Source: Trinickia caryophylli
GTDB lineage: Bacteria > Pseudomonadota > Gammaproteobacteria > Burkholderiales > Burkholderiaceae
Direction of reading: 5' to 3'
Length of the DNA: 64,000 nt
Assembly: GCF_034424545.1 (NCBI RefSeq)
Contig: NZ_CP139970.1
Span: forward strand, 1,612,001-1,676,000
Shown: positions 7,697-16,565 of the stretch, in pieces
How positions within the stretch are numbered: the stretch's first letter is position 1
Layout of the letters: every line of letters begins with the position of its first letter
The notes under the pieces: generated by a model
Database searches by the model: none
Seen by the model: the letters and a program-made list of their open reading frames with translations, nothing else
Told to the model about the DNA's origin: nothing
Position numbers and translations under genes: made by a program

Positions 7697-9298
7697 TCAA
7701 AACTGGAAATAGAGGAAGCGCGCTTCCTTGTGCAGGTTGGCGATGCACAGGAGCAGCAGCGCGAGCGTGGCCATCAGCCACGGTGTATTGGCCCGCCACC
7801 GCATGAACGGCGGCGATGCCTCCTGCGCCTTGAAAAGTGCGGGCGAGTGCGCACCCAATATCTGATGCGCGTTCGGCGCGAACCATGCGATACCGAGCAA
7901 CACGGCGATCCGCAGCGCCTCGAGGTGATGGCCTATCAGCAAGCGCCAGGCATCGCCCGGTTGCAGCCCGCTCAGGGATGGAAACACCGCAGCGGTTTCG
8001 ACGCCATGCAGTCCGAGCATCCCCTCGATCAGCCGCCAGGCGTCGTGCACGCCATTCGCACGGAAAAAGGCCTGTGCCACGAGCACGGCCGCGAACGTCA
8101 GCGCGACGGACAGTACATGCATGGCCATGCCGCGCGCAGGCGCGCTCGCAGGCGGCCTGCGGCCGGCATGCGGCCGGCGGCTCGCCACGAAAATGCGCCA
8201 GAAATGATTGACCGAAAGATAACCCGCGTGCAGCAGGCCGAATACCAGGTATTGAACGCCGGCTCCATGCCAGATGCCCGCGAGGCTCATCGTGAAGACG
8301 GTCGGCACGACGATCGTCGCCGCGAATCCGCCCGGCGAGCGCGCCGCGCCCGAGCCCGCGGGCAGGCCGCGGCGCTCCCTCGCACGGGAAATGACCATCG
8401 CGAGCGGGTAATACAGATACGCGGTGAGATAACGCGTCAGCGTGATGTGCCAGCGCGCCCAGAAATCAATGATGCTGCCGGCCTTGTACGGCGAATTGAA
8501 GTTCAGCGGGAAGCGCACGCCGAACATCTTCGCGAGCCCCAGCGCCATATCCGAATAGCCGGAGAAATCGAAGTACAACTGCAGCGCATAGGCCACGCTC
8601 GTGCCCCACGCGGCCCACAAACCCAACTGTCCCGGGTCGGCGAACCCCGCATCGGCGTAGGACGCGACGCCATCCGCGAGCAGCACTTTTTTCGCGAGAC
8701 CGATCGCGAAAAGCGCGCAGCCTACCGAGAGGTTCTCCGCGCGGAAGCGGTAGGTCTCGCACTGTGCGAACTGCGGCATCATCTCCCGATGGTGCAGAAT
8801 CGGACCGGCGACGAGATGCGGGAAGAACGTGACGAACAGGACGTAGCTGAGCAGGCTGCGCTCTTTCACGATGCCCGAGCGGCAATCGAGCAGATAGCCG
8901 ATCTGCGTAAACGTGAAAAAGGAAATCCCGAGCGGGAGAATCGGTGTGTCGGGTGCCGCGTGCGCGAAGCCGAGGCCGGCGAGAAAGTTGAAAAGCGCCG
9001 CGACATACTTGTAGTGGAGCAGCACGGCCAGATCGGCGGCAATGCTCGCGCCGACAACGAAACCTTGCCATCGAGGGTGGCCCTCGCACCGCATGACGAT
9101 CCGGCTCGCGGCGAAGTTGAACGCGATCGATGCGGCGAGCAGCGCCACGAACTGCGGATTCCACCAGCCATAGAACGCGAACGACATCAGGCAGAGCCAG
9201 AGTGCCGCAAGCCGCCGGTCGAGCCTGGCTGCGGCATAGTGCCCGGCCAGCGCAACCGGCAAGAAGAGAAACAGGAAGAGATAGGAGTTGAACAACAT
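7697..9298 (-). CDS. MBOAT membrane O-acyltransferase, AlgI/DltB-like
   Basis: A 533-residue polytopic membrane protein of the MBOAT superfamily, starting MLFNSYLFLFLFLPVALAGH as AlgI does. The diagnostic segments are present: FWARWHITLTRYLTAYLYYPL and WHGAGVQYLVFGLLHAGYL, the latter with the conserved catalytic histidine. AlgI-type proteins move acetyl groups across the inner membrane for transfer to periplasmic polysaccharide; DltB-type relatives do the same for D-alanine from a carrier protein. Here the gene is followed by a carrier protein and its ligase, so the donor could be an aminoacyl-carrier instead of, or in addition to, acetyl. It starts 14 bp after the stop of the upstream SGNH gene. 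Confidence 0.9.
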   Translation of the reverse strand: MLFNSYLFLFLFLPVALAGHYAAARLDRRLAALWLCLMSFAFYGWWNPQFVALLAASIAFNFAASRIVMRCEGHPRWQGFVVGASIAADLAVLLHYKYVAALFNFLAGLGFAHAAPDTPILPLGISFFTFTQIGYLLDCRSGIVKERSLLSYVLFVTFFPHLVAGPILHHREMMPQFAQCETYRFRAENLSVGCALFAIGLAKKVLLADGVASYADAGFADPGQLGLWAAWGTSVAYALQLYFDFSGYSDMALGLAKMFGVRFPLNFNSPYKAGSIIDFWARWHITLTRYLTAYLYYPLAMVISRARERRGLPAGSGAARSPGGFAATIVVPTVFTMSLAGIWHGAGVQYLVFGLLHAGYLSVNHFWRIFVASRRPHAGRRPPASAPARGMAMHVLSVALTFAAVLVAQAFFRANGVHDAWRLIEGMLGLHGVETAAVFPSLSGLQPGDAWRLLIGHHLEALRIAVLLGIAWFAPNAHQILGAHSPALFKAQEASPPFMRWRANTPWLMATLALLLLCIANLHKEARFLYFQF

Positions 9299-9312
9299 GG
9301 GCAAGGATCCGT

Positions 9313-10437
9313 TCAGGCCGGGTGGCCGTCGTGCGCGATGGCGCGCAATGCGGCTTTCTCGTCGTCGGTGAGCGGCAGCGACAACGCGTACTCCGAGAAC
9401 TCCCAGATGACGAGCCGCACCGTCGACGGCCACGTCGCACGCGCGTTCATGGCTGCGATCAGCGCTTTACCGAACTGCCCGCCGTCGATGCTCACATTCC
9501 AGACTTCGCGCCCGAGCCCCATGCCGAGCCGTTCGGCGAAGCTGCTGCGGCGCCCGTTCGAGCTGCCGGCAAGGAGCACTTCGACGGGCGGCCCGTCGTC
9601 GAGCAGCCCCCCGCCGCGCACCGGCTCGATTCGCAGCGGCGCCACACGTTCGAGCTCCGGCCGCCAGCCAGGGCGCGCCCGCGCGAGGCCCGACAGCTCG
9701 ATCAGATCGCCCATGCGCGGCTGGGGCTGGCCGGAGCCTTCGACGTGGAACGACTGCGCGCCCTTCGCTCCGCCGAGCAGCGGCAACGCCGCACTCGCGA
9801 CGGCTTGCGCCGCGAGCGCCGCGCCGTAGGCGTTCATATGCACGTCGGTGCGGAAGAACACCGGCTGCGCGCGGCCCGCCAGCGTCCCCCGCAAATCGAC
9901 GAACGGCACCCCCTCCTCGCTCAGCGCCTGCTGCCAGACGTCGAGGCGTTCGCGCATGGGCCTCGCTACCGGCTGCCCGCATAGATGGGCCGCCTCGATG
10001 CGCGACTTGTCCGGCACCGCGACGACGAGCACCGCGATCTGTCGGGCACGCAACTGCCGCGTCCAATAGCGCATGAGCCGCAAGCGCTCGCCGAGCACGT
10101 CGGCGCCCACGCCCGGCTGCGGACGAAAGCCGTCGCGGTAGAACATCCACTGCGGGCAGCCGAGCGCCACCTGCTCGCCCGCGTCGCCGAGCAGCCGGTA
10201 GCGAAGCGCTGCACCGACCGTGTCCACCGCGCCTTGTGCCGGCAGCTTCAGCAATGCGCCGAGCGCCCGGCCGGCCGAGCCGTCGAGCCAGGCCGCGCGC
10301 CGGGCAGGCAGCGCATCGGACCCGGCTCGGCACAGTTGCCAGCCGCCCCACGCAAAACCGGCCGCGAGCAGGATCGTCCAGACCGCCGCGCTCGTTCGAT
10401 GGCGCCGCATCGCGGCGCGTTCCGCGCGGTCCGTCAT
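9313..10437 (-). CDS. AlgJ-like SGNH O-acyltransferase, membrane-anchored
   Basis: A 374-residue protein with one N-terminal membrane anchor (about residues 17-34) and a periplasmic AlgJ/AlgX-type SGNH hydrolase-like domain. The catalytic DxH pair is visible as FRTDVHMNAYG (Asp198, His200), and a nucleophile serine is in LLAGSSNGRRSSF (about residue 292). Such proteins accept acyl groups passed through the MBOAT partner and place them on the polymer. Its ATG overlaps the stop of the upstream, related SGNH gene by 4 bp. The presence of two such proteins mirrors AlgJ plus AlgX in alginate systems. Confidence 0.84.
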   Translation of the reverse strand: MTDRAERAAMRRHRTSAAVWTILLAAGFAWGGWQLCRAGSDALPARRAAWLDGSAGRALGALLKLPAQGAVDTVGAALRYRLLGDAGEQVALGCPQWMFYRDGFRPQPGVGADVLGERLRLMRYWTRQLRARQIAVLVVAVPDKSRIEAAHLCGQPVARPMRERLDVWQQALSEEGVPFVDLRGTLAGRAQPVFFRTDVHMNAYGAALAAQAVASAALPLLGGAKGAQSFHVEGSGQPQPRMGDLIELSGLARARPGWRPELERVAPLRIEPVRGGGLLDDGPPVEVLLAGSSNGRRSSFAERLGMGLGREVWNVSIDGGQFGKALIAAMNARATWPSTVRLVIWEFSEYALSLPLTDDEKAALRAIAHDGHPA

Positions 10438-11471
10438 GGGCGGTGCCCGAGCGCGGTCTGCAGGCGTGCGAGCCACGCGTCGGCGGACATGATCGATGCG
10501 TTGTCCCACAGGCCCGACGCATCGGGCCCTTGCTCGTAGGTCGGCTCGAACATCTGCCAGACGAGGACTTGCGGCGGTTGTTGCTTGAAGGCGGAAGACT
10601 CCACGTATTCGAGCAGCACGATCCAGGGGCCGACGTTGCCGGGTTTCCAGTTGACCGACACGGGTCGGTCGATGAGATTCGAGAGCTTCTGGGGAAACCC
10701 GAAATACGGCTGCACCATGCTGTGCCCCGTCACGTGCACGGGGGCGGGCGCATCGTCGAGCAGCCCGGCGTCGTCGGCTTGCCGGCGCACCGTATAGACC
10801 TCCCGGCCGACCTGCCTTTGCTCGTCGGGCGTCAGAAAGAGCTGTGCGAGATCGCCATAGCGCCGCTCGTTGAAGACAGCGCCAAGCTTCATTCCCGAGC
10901 CCACCTGCCCGCCGAGCTTCGGCACGTCGCGCGCAATCATTTGCGCCGTGGCCTGCGCGGCCGCGTCGGCGGCGGCCTGGGTCCAATGCTGATCCGTGCG
11001 GTAGAACACCTCCTGCCCCGACGTCTTGAGCTGCTGCATGATCGCCGCATCGTCGAAGGTCGGAATGCCGGCGCGCTCGAGCTTGCTCACGATGAGCCGA
11101 TAGCGCTGCCTGACAGCGGGGCTCAACGCCCGGCCTTCGGGCAGCTTGTCCTCGTAAAAGAGCGTCTTGTCGGGCAGCAGCAGGACTTCGAGCTTGACGC
11201 CGCGCGCCGCGAGCAATTCGTGCGCCTTCGCGACGAGCCGCGTGGTGTCGTCGATACCGCGCTCGTCGACCTGCGTCAGGCTGCCCCAGCCGGGAAAGAG
11301 CCACCCGTCCCTGCCTTTCACGACCATCGCCGAGGTCTGCTGCGCAAGCGCGCCGGCCGCGCCGAGCGCGCTCAATGCGCCGAATGCGAGCGCGCTGACG
11401 GCGGCGCCGCGCGCGAGGCGGCGCAGCGAGCCGATGGCCGCCTGTAGCGGTGCTGAAACGCCCTGATTCAT
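10434..11471 (-). CDS. AlgX/AlgJ-like SGNH polysaccharide acetyltransferase
   Basis: A 345-residue exported protein with a signal peptide (MNQGVSAPLQ start, hydrophobic core residues 22-43, probable cleavage at ALAQQ). The AlgX/AlgJ catalytic residues are visible: VFYRTDQHWTQ (Asp160, His162) and VTGHSMVQ (Ser251). The chosen ATG at 11471 has GAGGAGGA about 9 bp ahead; the ATG three codons earlier sits directly on that ribosome-binding site. It follows the NfrA gene by 73 bp and is coupled to the second SGNH gene by an ATGA overlap. It probably performs the final acyl transfer to the polymer in the periplasm. Confidence 0.84.
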   Translation of the reverse strand: MNQGVSAPLQAAIGSLRRLARGAAVSALAFGALSALGAAGALAQQTSAMVVKGRDGWLFPGWGSLTQVDERGIDDTTRLVAKAHELLAARGVKLEVLLLPDKTLFYEDKLPEGRALSPAVRQRYRLIVSKLERAGIPTFDDAAIMQQLKTSGQEVFYRTDQHWTQAAADAAAQATAQMIARDVPKLGGQVGSGMKLGAVFNERRYGDLAQLFLTPDEQRQVGREVYTVRRQADDAGLLDDAPAPVHVTGHSMVQPYFGFPQKLSNLIDRPVSVNWKPGNVGPWIVLLEYVESSAFKQQPPQVLVWQMFEPTYEQGPDASGLWDNASIMSADAWLARLQTALGHRP

Positions 11472-11544
11472 ACAGCCCATTCCTCCTCGTATGGCAACGC
11501 GGGTGGCCCGCGCATCGCACTGCGCGAACACGCGGCCCCGCCGG

Positions 11545-14397
11545 TCAATAAGAAAACGTCACCGTCATGAACAGACCCTTGCTCCGGTCCGCCTGCCCGC
11601 CGCCGACGTTGAAGCGGTACTGCGTCGACCAATCGACACGGGAACGCGGCCCGTCGTAGTGGCCTTCGCGGAACCAGTAGCGAAAATTCAAACCGAGCCC
11701 CGCGCCCATCGACCATGTCTTGCCGTTGCCTTGAAGCGCGATCGATCCATCGCCGGCGCCGGGCACATCCACACGATCGTTCTCGTCGACGATGTCGCCA
11801 CCCACGACGACGTAAGGAAAGATCACGAGCCGATCGCTGACGGCATCGATGCGATAACTGCGGCCAAGCCGGACTTCATAGGCGGCGAAGAGTTGCTGGC
11901 GCTTGTAGCGGCCCGAGGTGCGATAGCGCGTTTCGCCCGTCGCGGTATCGGTCAGCCAGAACGCCGTCGGCATGTCCTGCCAGGAGTAGCCTCCTTGCAT
12001 ATAGGCTTCGGTCGTGAACCAGCTCGGCTGGTCCAGGCGCAGGCCCGTGCCCGTGTAATAGCCGTAGGTCACGTAGGCAAGCCAGCCGCCATTGCCGGCG
12101 CGCGAGCTGTAGTGCGCGGTCATCGGCGCGCTCGTCGCCGCCGCCGCGGGGTTGGCCGGATCGCGCCCGCTCAGCCGGCATCGCAGCGCGGGCGACTCCG
12201 GCGTGAGCGTGCCCGAGCGCGTGGCCGAGCCGAGCATGAACTGGCGCTCGAGGCCGAACGTCAGCCCGAGCTCCGTCGACGGCGTGAAGCGCAGGCCAAG
12301 TGCGCCCGTCGTCGTCGGCACGCCAGCGAGCCCGCTGTTGGTACTGCCGCCGATGTTCGTCAGCGCCCCCGTGCACGGATCGGCGATGCGCTGATCGGGC
12401 GTCGCGCCGTCGCTGTTGGCGAGCGTGTCCGAGAGGCGGCCGTAAAGCTCGAACACGCGCGTGGCCGTATTGAGAACGTTGGACGGGCGCCAGAACACCT
12501 CGGCCGTGCCGAACACGGCATCGCCGGGCACCGTGATGGGCGCGCCGCCCAACCCGGCGCCGGCCGGGCGCGCGCCGCGGTATCCCACCGATACTGTCGC
12601 GCCCCACTCGCGAGACAACCCGGTGGCCGTGCTGCGCGTGTCGAAGCGCTGCTGCGGCGTCATGGGCAGCGCACCCTCGTCGTTGAGATCGATTGCGCGC
12701 CTGAAAGCGTCCACGGCGCCGCGCCGGTCGCCCGCACCGGCCAGCGCATAGGCCTCGTCGAGGATCACCGCCGCAGGCGCATGGCCGCTCGCGCGCGCCG
12801 CGGCGAAGTCGTCCGCGGCCTCCCTGAAACGGCCGCGCCGCTGGTTCAGATAGCCGCGCTGCCTCAAGAGCAGCGCATCGCCGGGATGGGCGGCCACGTC
12901 CGCGTCGAGCCGCTGCGCAGCCTCCGCTTGCTGCGCTGGCGTGCCGGACGAGAGCGTCGTCGTCAGCAAGCGCTGCATCGCCGGGTTCGAGGGGTCGCGC
13001 TGCACGGCTTTGCGCGCCTCCTGCACGGCTTGCGGGTAATCCTTGCGGGAATACGCGGCGATCGCGCGCGCCGCCGGCGCTGTCAGGTCCGACGAGTCGT
13101 ACGGCAGCAGTTCGCACGAGGTGCCGTAGGGCGTATCGCGGCAATCCTGGATCGGCGCCGGGTAGTCATCGAGCGCGAGCGACTCGGGCACCCGGCCGCC
13201 TTCCTTCGCGCGACGCATGCGCACGGCCACCGCCGGATCCTTCGCGTCGAGCGGTTGCAGCAGCGCCTGCGCGCGCCCGATGTCGCCGGCCGCCAGCGCC
13301 GCGTCCGCCGCGATCAGGCGTGCGTGGCGCTTTTGCGCGTCGTCGAGCCAATCCTGCCGAAGCACGGCGTCGAAGTCCTCGTTCGCGAGCGCGGTCTTCA
13401 TCTGACGCTGGCGCAAGTAGCCGCGCATGACACGCGCAACCGTATTGCCGTCGTCCTGGTGCAAGGCATCGGTCGCCGCGTCCTCCGCCTCGGCCAGCTG
13501 TTCGTCGAGCATCAGCGAGGTGACGAGCAGCAACCGGTAACTTTCGACGTCCGCGGCGAGCGCCACCGCCTCGCGCGCGAACGGCACGGCGGTGGAAGCG
13601 TCGGGCGCCTGGTAGCTCTTGGCGGCCGGGTCCTGCGCCATCCGGCGGCGAAGCGCCTGCTCGCGTGCGACGAGATCGCTCCGGTTGGGCGCGCCGAGTG
13701 CGAGCGCCGCATGGGCCGCCTGCACGGCGGCGTCGAGCTTGCCTTGCGCTTCGAGCGCCGCCACCCACAGCAACGCCCACGCTCCGCGCGACGGGTCCGT
13801 TCGAAACGCGGTTTCCGCATCGCTCGCCGCCGCCCCGTACTCGCTGCGGTTGTACTCGGCATAGGCCTGCGTCGCGATCGGAAACGCCTTGCGGTAGGCC
13901 TCGCTGTTCGCATCGCCGCCCGCACCCAGCGTTCCCGTCAGATTGGCTTTCGCGGCCGTCAATTCCGGCGCGCGCATCCCGGCGGCAAGCGCCGCATCGA
14001 CGGCACGATCGGCATCGGCGATGCGCCCAGCCTTTTGCAGCGCATAGATGAGCAGCAGCCGCAAGCGCAGCGAGTCGGGACGCAGCCGGATAGCCGCTTG
14101 CGCCTGGTCGGCCGCCGACGCATAGCGCCCGGCGTTGTAGCTTGCATAGGCGAGGTGGGCGAGACGCCATGCCGGCCCGGTGAGCGGGGCCTCGCCCCTC
14201 ACCGGCGCCGGCGGCGCCGATGCGGCCGGCGTGGAGGAAGCGGCGGAGCCGGCGTCGGCCGCTGCCGCGAGCGGCGTGACGGCGAGCGCGAGCGAAGCGC
14301 CGCAGGCGATCGCGCTCAGCCGCATGCGGCGGAACGACACCGCGCACATGCGCAAAGAGGGATCGCGCTGGCGCGAAAGGAGATGGCGCCGGCTCAT
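11545..14397 (-). CDS. nfrA: NfrA-type outer-membrane exopolysaccharide export protein
   Basis: A 950-residue exported protein. A signal sequence runs to about ALAVTPLAAAADA (a shorter start at the internal MRLSAIAC is possible). Residues about 60-600 are helical TPR-like repeats (for example AYASYNAGRYASAADQAQAA and AYAEYNRSEYGAAASDAETA). The C-terminal third is a beta-barrel ending in VTFSY, the aromatic terminus of an outer-membrane protein. This is the organisation of the phage N4 adsorption protein NfrA, now understood as the secretion channel for a surface glycan. Its ATG overlaps the stop of the nfrB-like gene (ATGA). It is the expected exporter of the polymer made by the upstream synthase. 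Confidence 0.87.
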   Translation of the reverse strand: MSRRHLLSRQRDPSLRMCAVSFRRMRLSAIACGASLALAVTPLAAAADAGSAASSTPAASAPPAPVRGEAPLTGPAWRLAHLAYASYNAGRYASAADQAQAAIRLRPDSLRLRLLLIYALQKAGRIADADRAVDAALAAGMRAPELTAAKANLTGTLGAGGDANSEAYRKAFPIATQAYAEYNRSEYGAAASDAETAFRTDPSRGAWALLWVAALEAQGKLDAAVQAAHAALALGAPNRSDLVAREQALRRRMAQDPAAKSYQAPDASTAVPFAREAVALAADVESYRLLLVTSLMLDEQLAEAEDAATDALHQDDGNTVARVMRGYLRQRQMKTALANEDFDAVLRQDWLDDAQKRHARLIAADAALAAGDIGRAQALLQPLDAKDPAVAVRMRRAKEGGRVPESLALDDYPAPIQDCRDTPYGTSCELLPYDSSDLTAPAARAIAAYSRKDYPQAVQEARKAVQRDPSNPAMQRLLTTTLSSGTPAQQAEAAQRLDADVAAHPGDALLLRQRGYLNQRRGRFREAADDFAAARASGHAPAAVILDEAYALAGAGDRRGAVDAFRRAIDLNDEGALPMTPQQRFDTRSTATGLSREWGATVSVGYRGARPAGAGLGGAPITVPGDAVFGTAEVFWRPSNVLNTATRVFELYGRLSDTLANSDGATPDQRIADPCTGALTNIGGSTNSGLAGVPTTTGALGLRFTPSTELGLTFGLERQFMLGSATRSGTLTPESPALRCRLSGRDPANPAAAATSAPMTAHYSSRAGNGGWLAYVTYGYYTGTGLRLDQPSWFTTEAYMQGGYSWQDMPTAFWLTDTATGETRYRTSGRYKRQQLFAAYEVRLGRSYRIDAVSDRLVIFPYVVVGGDIVDENDRVDVPGAGDGSIALQGNGKTWSMGAGLGLNFRYWFREGHYDGPRSRVDWSTQYRFNVGGGQADRSKGLFMTVTFSY

Positions 14398-16565
14398 ATC
14401 GCGGCAGGCAGGCCGCTCAGACGGCGCTGCTCCTGGATGACATGGGAGAGGGCCTCGCGCGAGATCACGCCGCGCGCCACCATGTACTCGCCGATGCGAC
14501 CATGCCGGTCGGGGCGGTAATCGGTCAACGCGGCGTCGAACGCATGCCGTTTCACGTATCCGTGTTCGATCAACATATCGCCGATGAGCGGAACGCCGCG
14601 GCCGCCGGCTCCGGCCTCGGGTGCGCCGCTGCCGTGGGCGTCCGACGTGCGCACCGCCACGCCGCCGCGCAGATGGCGCAGGCCTGCGGCAATCTCGCCC
14701 TCGCGCACGACGTGCAGCGCGACCGGCTGGCCCAACTGCGTTTCCAACGAGGCGATCGCGGCATCGCCAACCGGGCTCGCGGCGAGCACGATCGCATGGC
14801 CGGCCGGGCCCTCGCCGCCGGGCAGCACGCGGTAGCGAACGACCGTGTCGAGCGGCAGCCGTGCGGCGTGACGATCGAGCGCGCTCAGATCGAGCGCGCC
14901 GCGCGGAAGATCGGCCTGGAACGCGATCGCCTCGGCCAGCGTTTCTTCGTCGAGCCATCCCTTCGCCATCAGCACCCGGCCAAGCGGCGCCTCGCGCGCA
15001 TACCCCTCGTTCAGGGCGCTCTCGAGCTGGCTGGCATCGATCGCCTGCCAGGAGAGCAGCAGCTCGCCAAGGCGTTGGCGGCGCTCGGTCAGGCCGTCGG
15101 CCGAGGGAAAATCGTGCATCGTCTTGTCCCACGCGAGCCGCTTGCCGGTCACGAGGTGCACGGCGAAGAGCCGCCACGCGCGCGCGACGGCCATGAAGTT
15201 CACGAAGTTGGCGATGATCATGCGCGGCAGGCACAACAGACCGTGCTCCCAGCCGTAGAGCCGCGTGACGAAATAGACGCGCTGAGCGGCGCGCAGTGCG
15301 AGCGCGCAGCCGTTGGCCCACAGCAGCCACTGGAACCAGTGCGCATCCGCGAGCGGAGACGCCGGAAACGCTGGGGTGAGACCGAGCGCCTGCGCGAGTT
15401 CGAATGCAACGAACTGGATGACGAGCAGGTACGCGAGCATGCCGATGAACGACGTCACCACGCCCTTGCGATCGCGCATCAGCAAGTAGCGATTCGCGAG
15501 CGACCCCGAAAACCCTGTCTGCCGCCACCCCTGCATGCCGATGCCGAGCGTCCAGCGCGCACGCTGGCGATACGCCGTGCGCAGCGTGTCGGGGAAGAAT
15601 TCGCGCACGCAAAGCGGCATCGTCAGCGTGAATTCGCGCTCGGGACCGAGGCCAAACCACGACTTGCGACGGGTCGAAAAGGTCACGGGAAAGCGCGCGA
15701 AAATCGACTGCATTCCCATCGTTCCGAGGCGGTTGCCGACGTCGTAATCCTCGGTGAGGCTTTCGGTATTGAACGGCTGATTGCCGGTTTCGCCGATGAG
15801 CGCGGCGAGCGCGCGACGCGAGAAGCAGGTGCCGACGCCGGCCGACGGCACCGTCCCCGCGAGGCTCTCGCGCACTACGAGATCCTTCGCATGCCACTCG
15901 GCGAACTCGTCCATGTACGTGCCGGCCACGAGTTCGAACCAATGGCGTTCGAGCGAGGCGACGGGAAGCTGGATCATGTCCTTGCGCGGCAGCAGGTAGT
16001 TGAAGAACTTGAGCTCGAGCGGATGGAGCACGTCCTCGCTGTCGTGCAGCACCACGCCCGCGAACTCGATCTCGCTTTCGCGCTCGTATTTCAGAATGCC
16101 CTGAACGACCCAGTTCAGGCAGTCGGCCTTGCAGGTCGGTCCATCGTGCGGCACCTCGATGCGGCACAGCTGCCGGTAGCGCCGGCGCATGCGCTCGACC
16201 TCGGCGATCGTCCGCGCATCGTTGCGGTAAGTGCCCACGAAAACGACGTAGTTGCGATAGTCCAGCACGCGCACGAGGTCTTCGAGCATCGCCGCAATCA
16301 CATCGTGCTCGAGCCACGCGGGCACCATGATGGCGATCGGCTGCTCGGCACGCACGTGCAATTGCTCCGCCGTAAGCGGCTTGTGTCGCCGCTTTACGGT
16401 GAAACGCCGGTACGCCTCGCGCGACCAGAACCAGAGATCGATGAACAGATCGTCGAGGCTCGAGACGAAGATGAGCACGGCCACGACGCCGGCCATCGTC
16501 TCGAGGCCCGAGTAATAGCGGCTCATCGCGTAGCCGCCGTACCACTGCAGCGCGGCAAGATCCAT
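14394..16565 (-). CDS. nfrB: NfrB-type processive glycosyltransferase with C-terminal MshEN-like c-di-GMP modules
   Basis: A 723-residue inner-membrane family-2 glycosyltransferase. N-terminal membrane segments precede a GT2 domain with HDSED (residues 174-178), TEDYDVGNRL (271-280) and the polymerase signature QRARW (334-338). Further membrane helices span about 365-465. The soluble C-terminus has two MshEN-like regions: about 497-555 (RLGELLLSWQAID and LGRVLMAKGWLDEETL) and about 655-720 (IGDMLIEHGYVKRHAF and IGEYMVARGVISREAL). MshEN repeats bind c-di-GMP, so synthesis is probably gated by that messenger. The first half-motif has W where glycine is usual. In E. coli, NfrB makes an N-acetylmannosamine-containing glycan from the WecB product; wecB is the first gene of this operon. 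Confidence 0.9.
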   Translation of the reverse strand: MDLAALQWYGGYAMSRYYSGLETMAGVVAVLIFVSSLDDLFIDLWFWSREAYRRFTVKRRHKPLTAEQLHVRAEQPIAIMVPAWLEHDVIAAMLEDLVRVLDYRNYVVFVGTYRNDARTIAEVERMRRRYRQLCRIEVPHDGPTCKADCLNWVVQGILKYERESEIEFAGVVLHDSEDVLHPLELKFFNYLLPRKDMIQLPVASLERHWFELVAGTYMDEFAEWHAKDLVVRESLAGTVPSAGVGTCFSRRALAALIGETGNQPFNTESLTEDYDVGNRLGTMGMQSIFARFPVTFSTRRKSWFGLGPEREFTLTMPLCVREFFPDTLRTAYRQRARWTLGIGMQGWRQTGFSGSLANRYLLMRDRKGVVTSFIGMLAYLLVIQFVAFELAQALGLTPAFPASPLADAHWFQWLLWANGCALALRAAQRVYFVTRLYGWEHGLLCLPRMIIANFVNFMAVARAWRLFAVHLVTGKRLAWDKTMHDFPSADGLTERRQRLGELLLSWQAIDASQLESALNEGYAREAPLGRVLMAKGWLDEETLAEAIAFQADLPRGALDLSALDRHAARLPLDTVVRYRVLPGGEGPAGHAIVLAASPVGDAAIASLETQLGQPVALHVVREGEIAAGLRHLRGGVAVRTSDAHGSGAPEAGAGGRGVPLIGDMLIEHGYVKRHAFDAALTDYRPDRHGRIGEYMVARGVISREALSHVIQEQRRLSGLPAAI

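Noticed and set aside
5909-9829. Very long plus-strand open frame (1306 codons) opposite the ligase and MBOAT genes
   Set aside because: It is an antisense shadow of high-GC coding DNA: Arg/His-rich, with no domains, and fully overlapping genes with clear motifs.
5214-11471. Alginate biosynthesis locus
   Set aside because: AlgI, AlgJ/X and AlgF-like proteins are present but no Alg8/Alg44, GDP-mannose dehydrogenase or epimerase AlgG genes.
11491-14520. Plus-strand open frame of 1009 codons opposite nfrA
   Set aside because: Same artefact; low-complexity Arg/Ala composition and no recognisable domain, while the minus strand encodes a complete NfrA-type protein.
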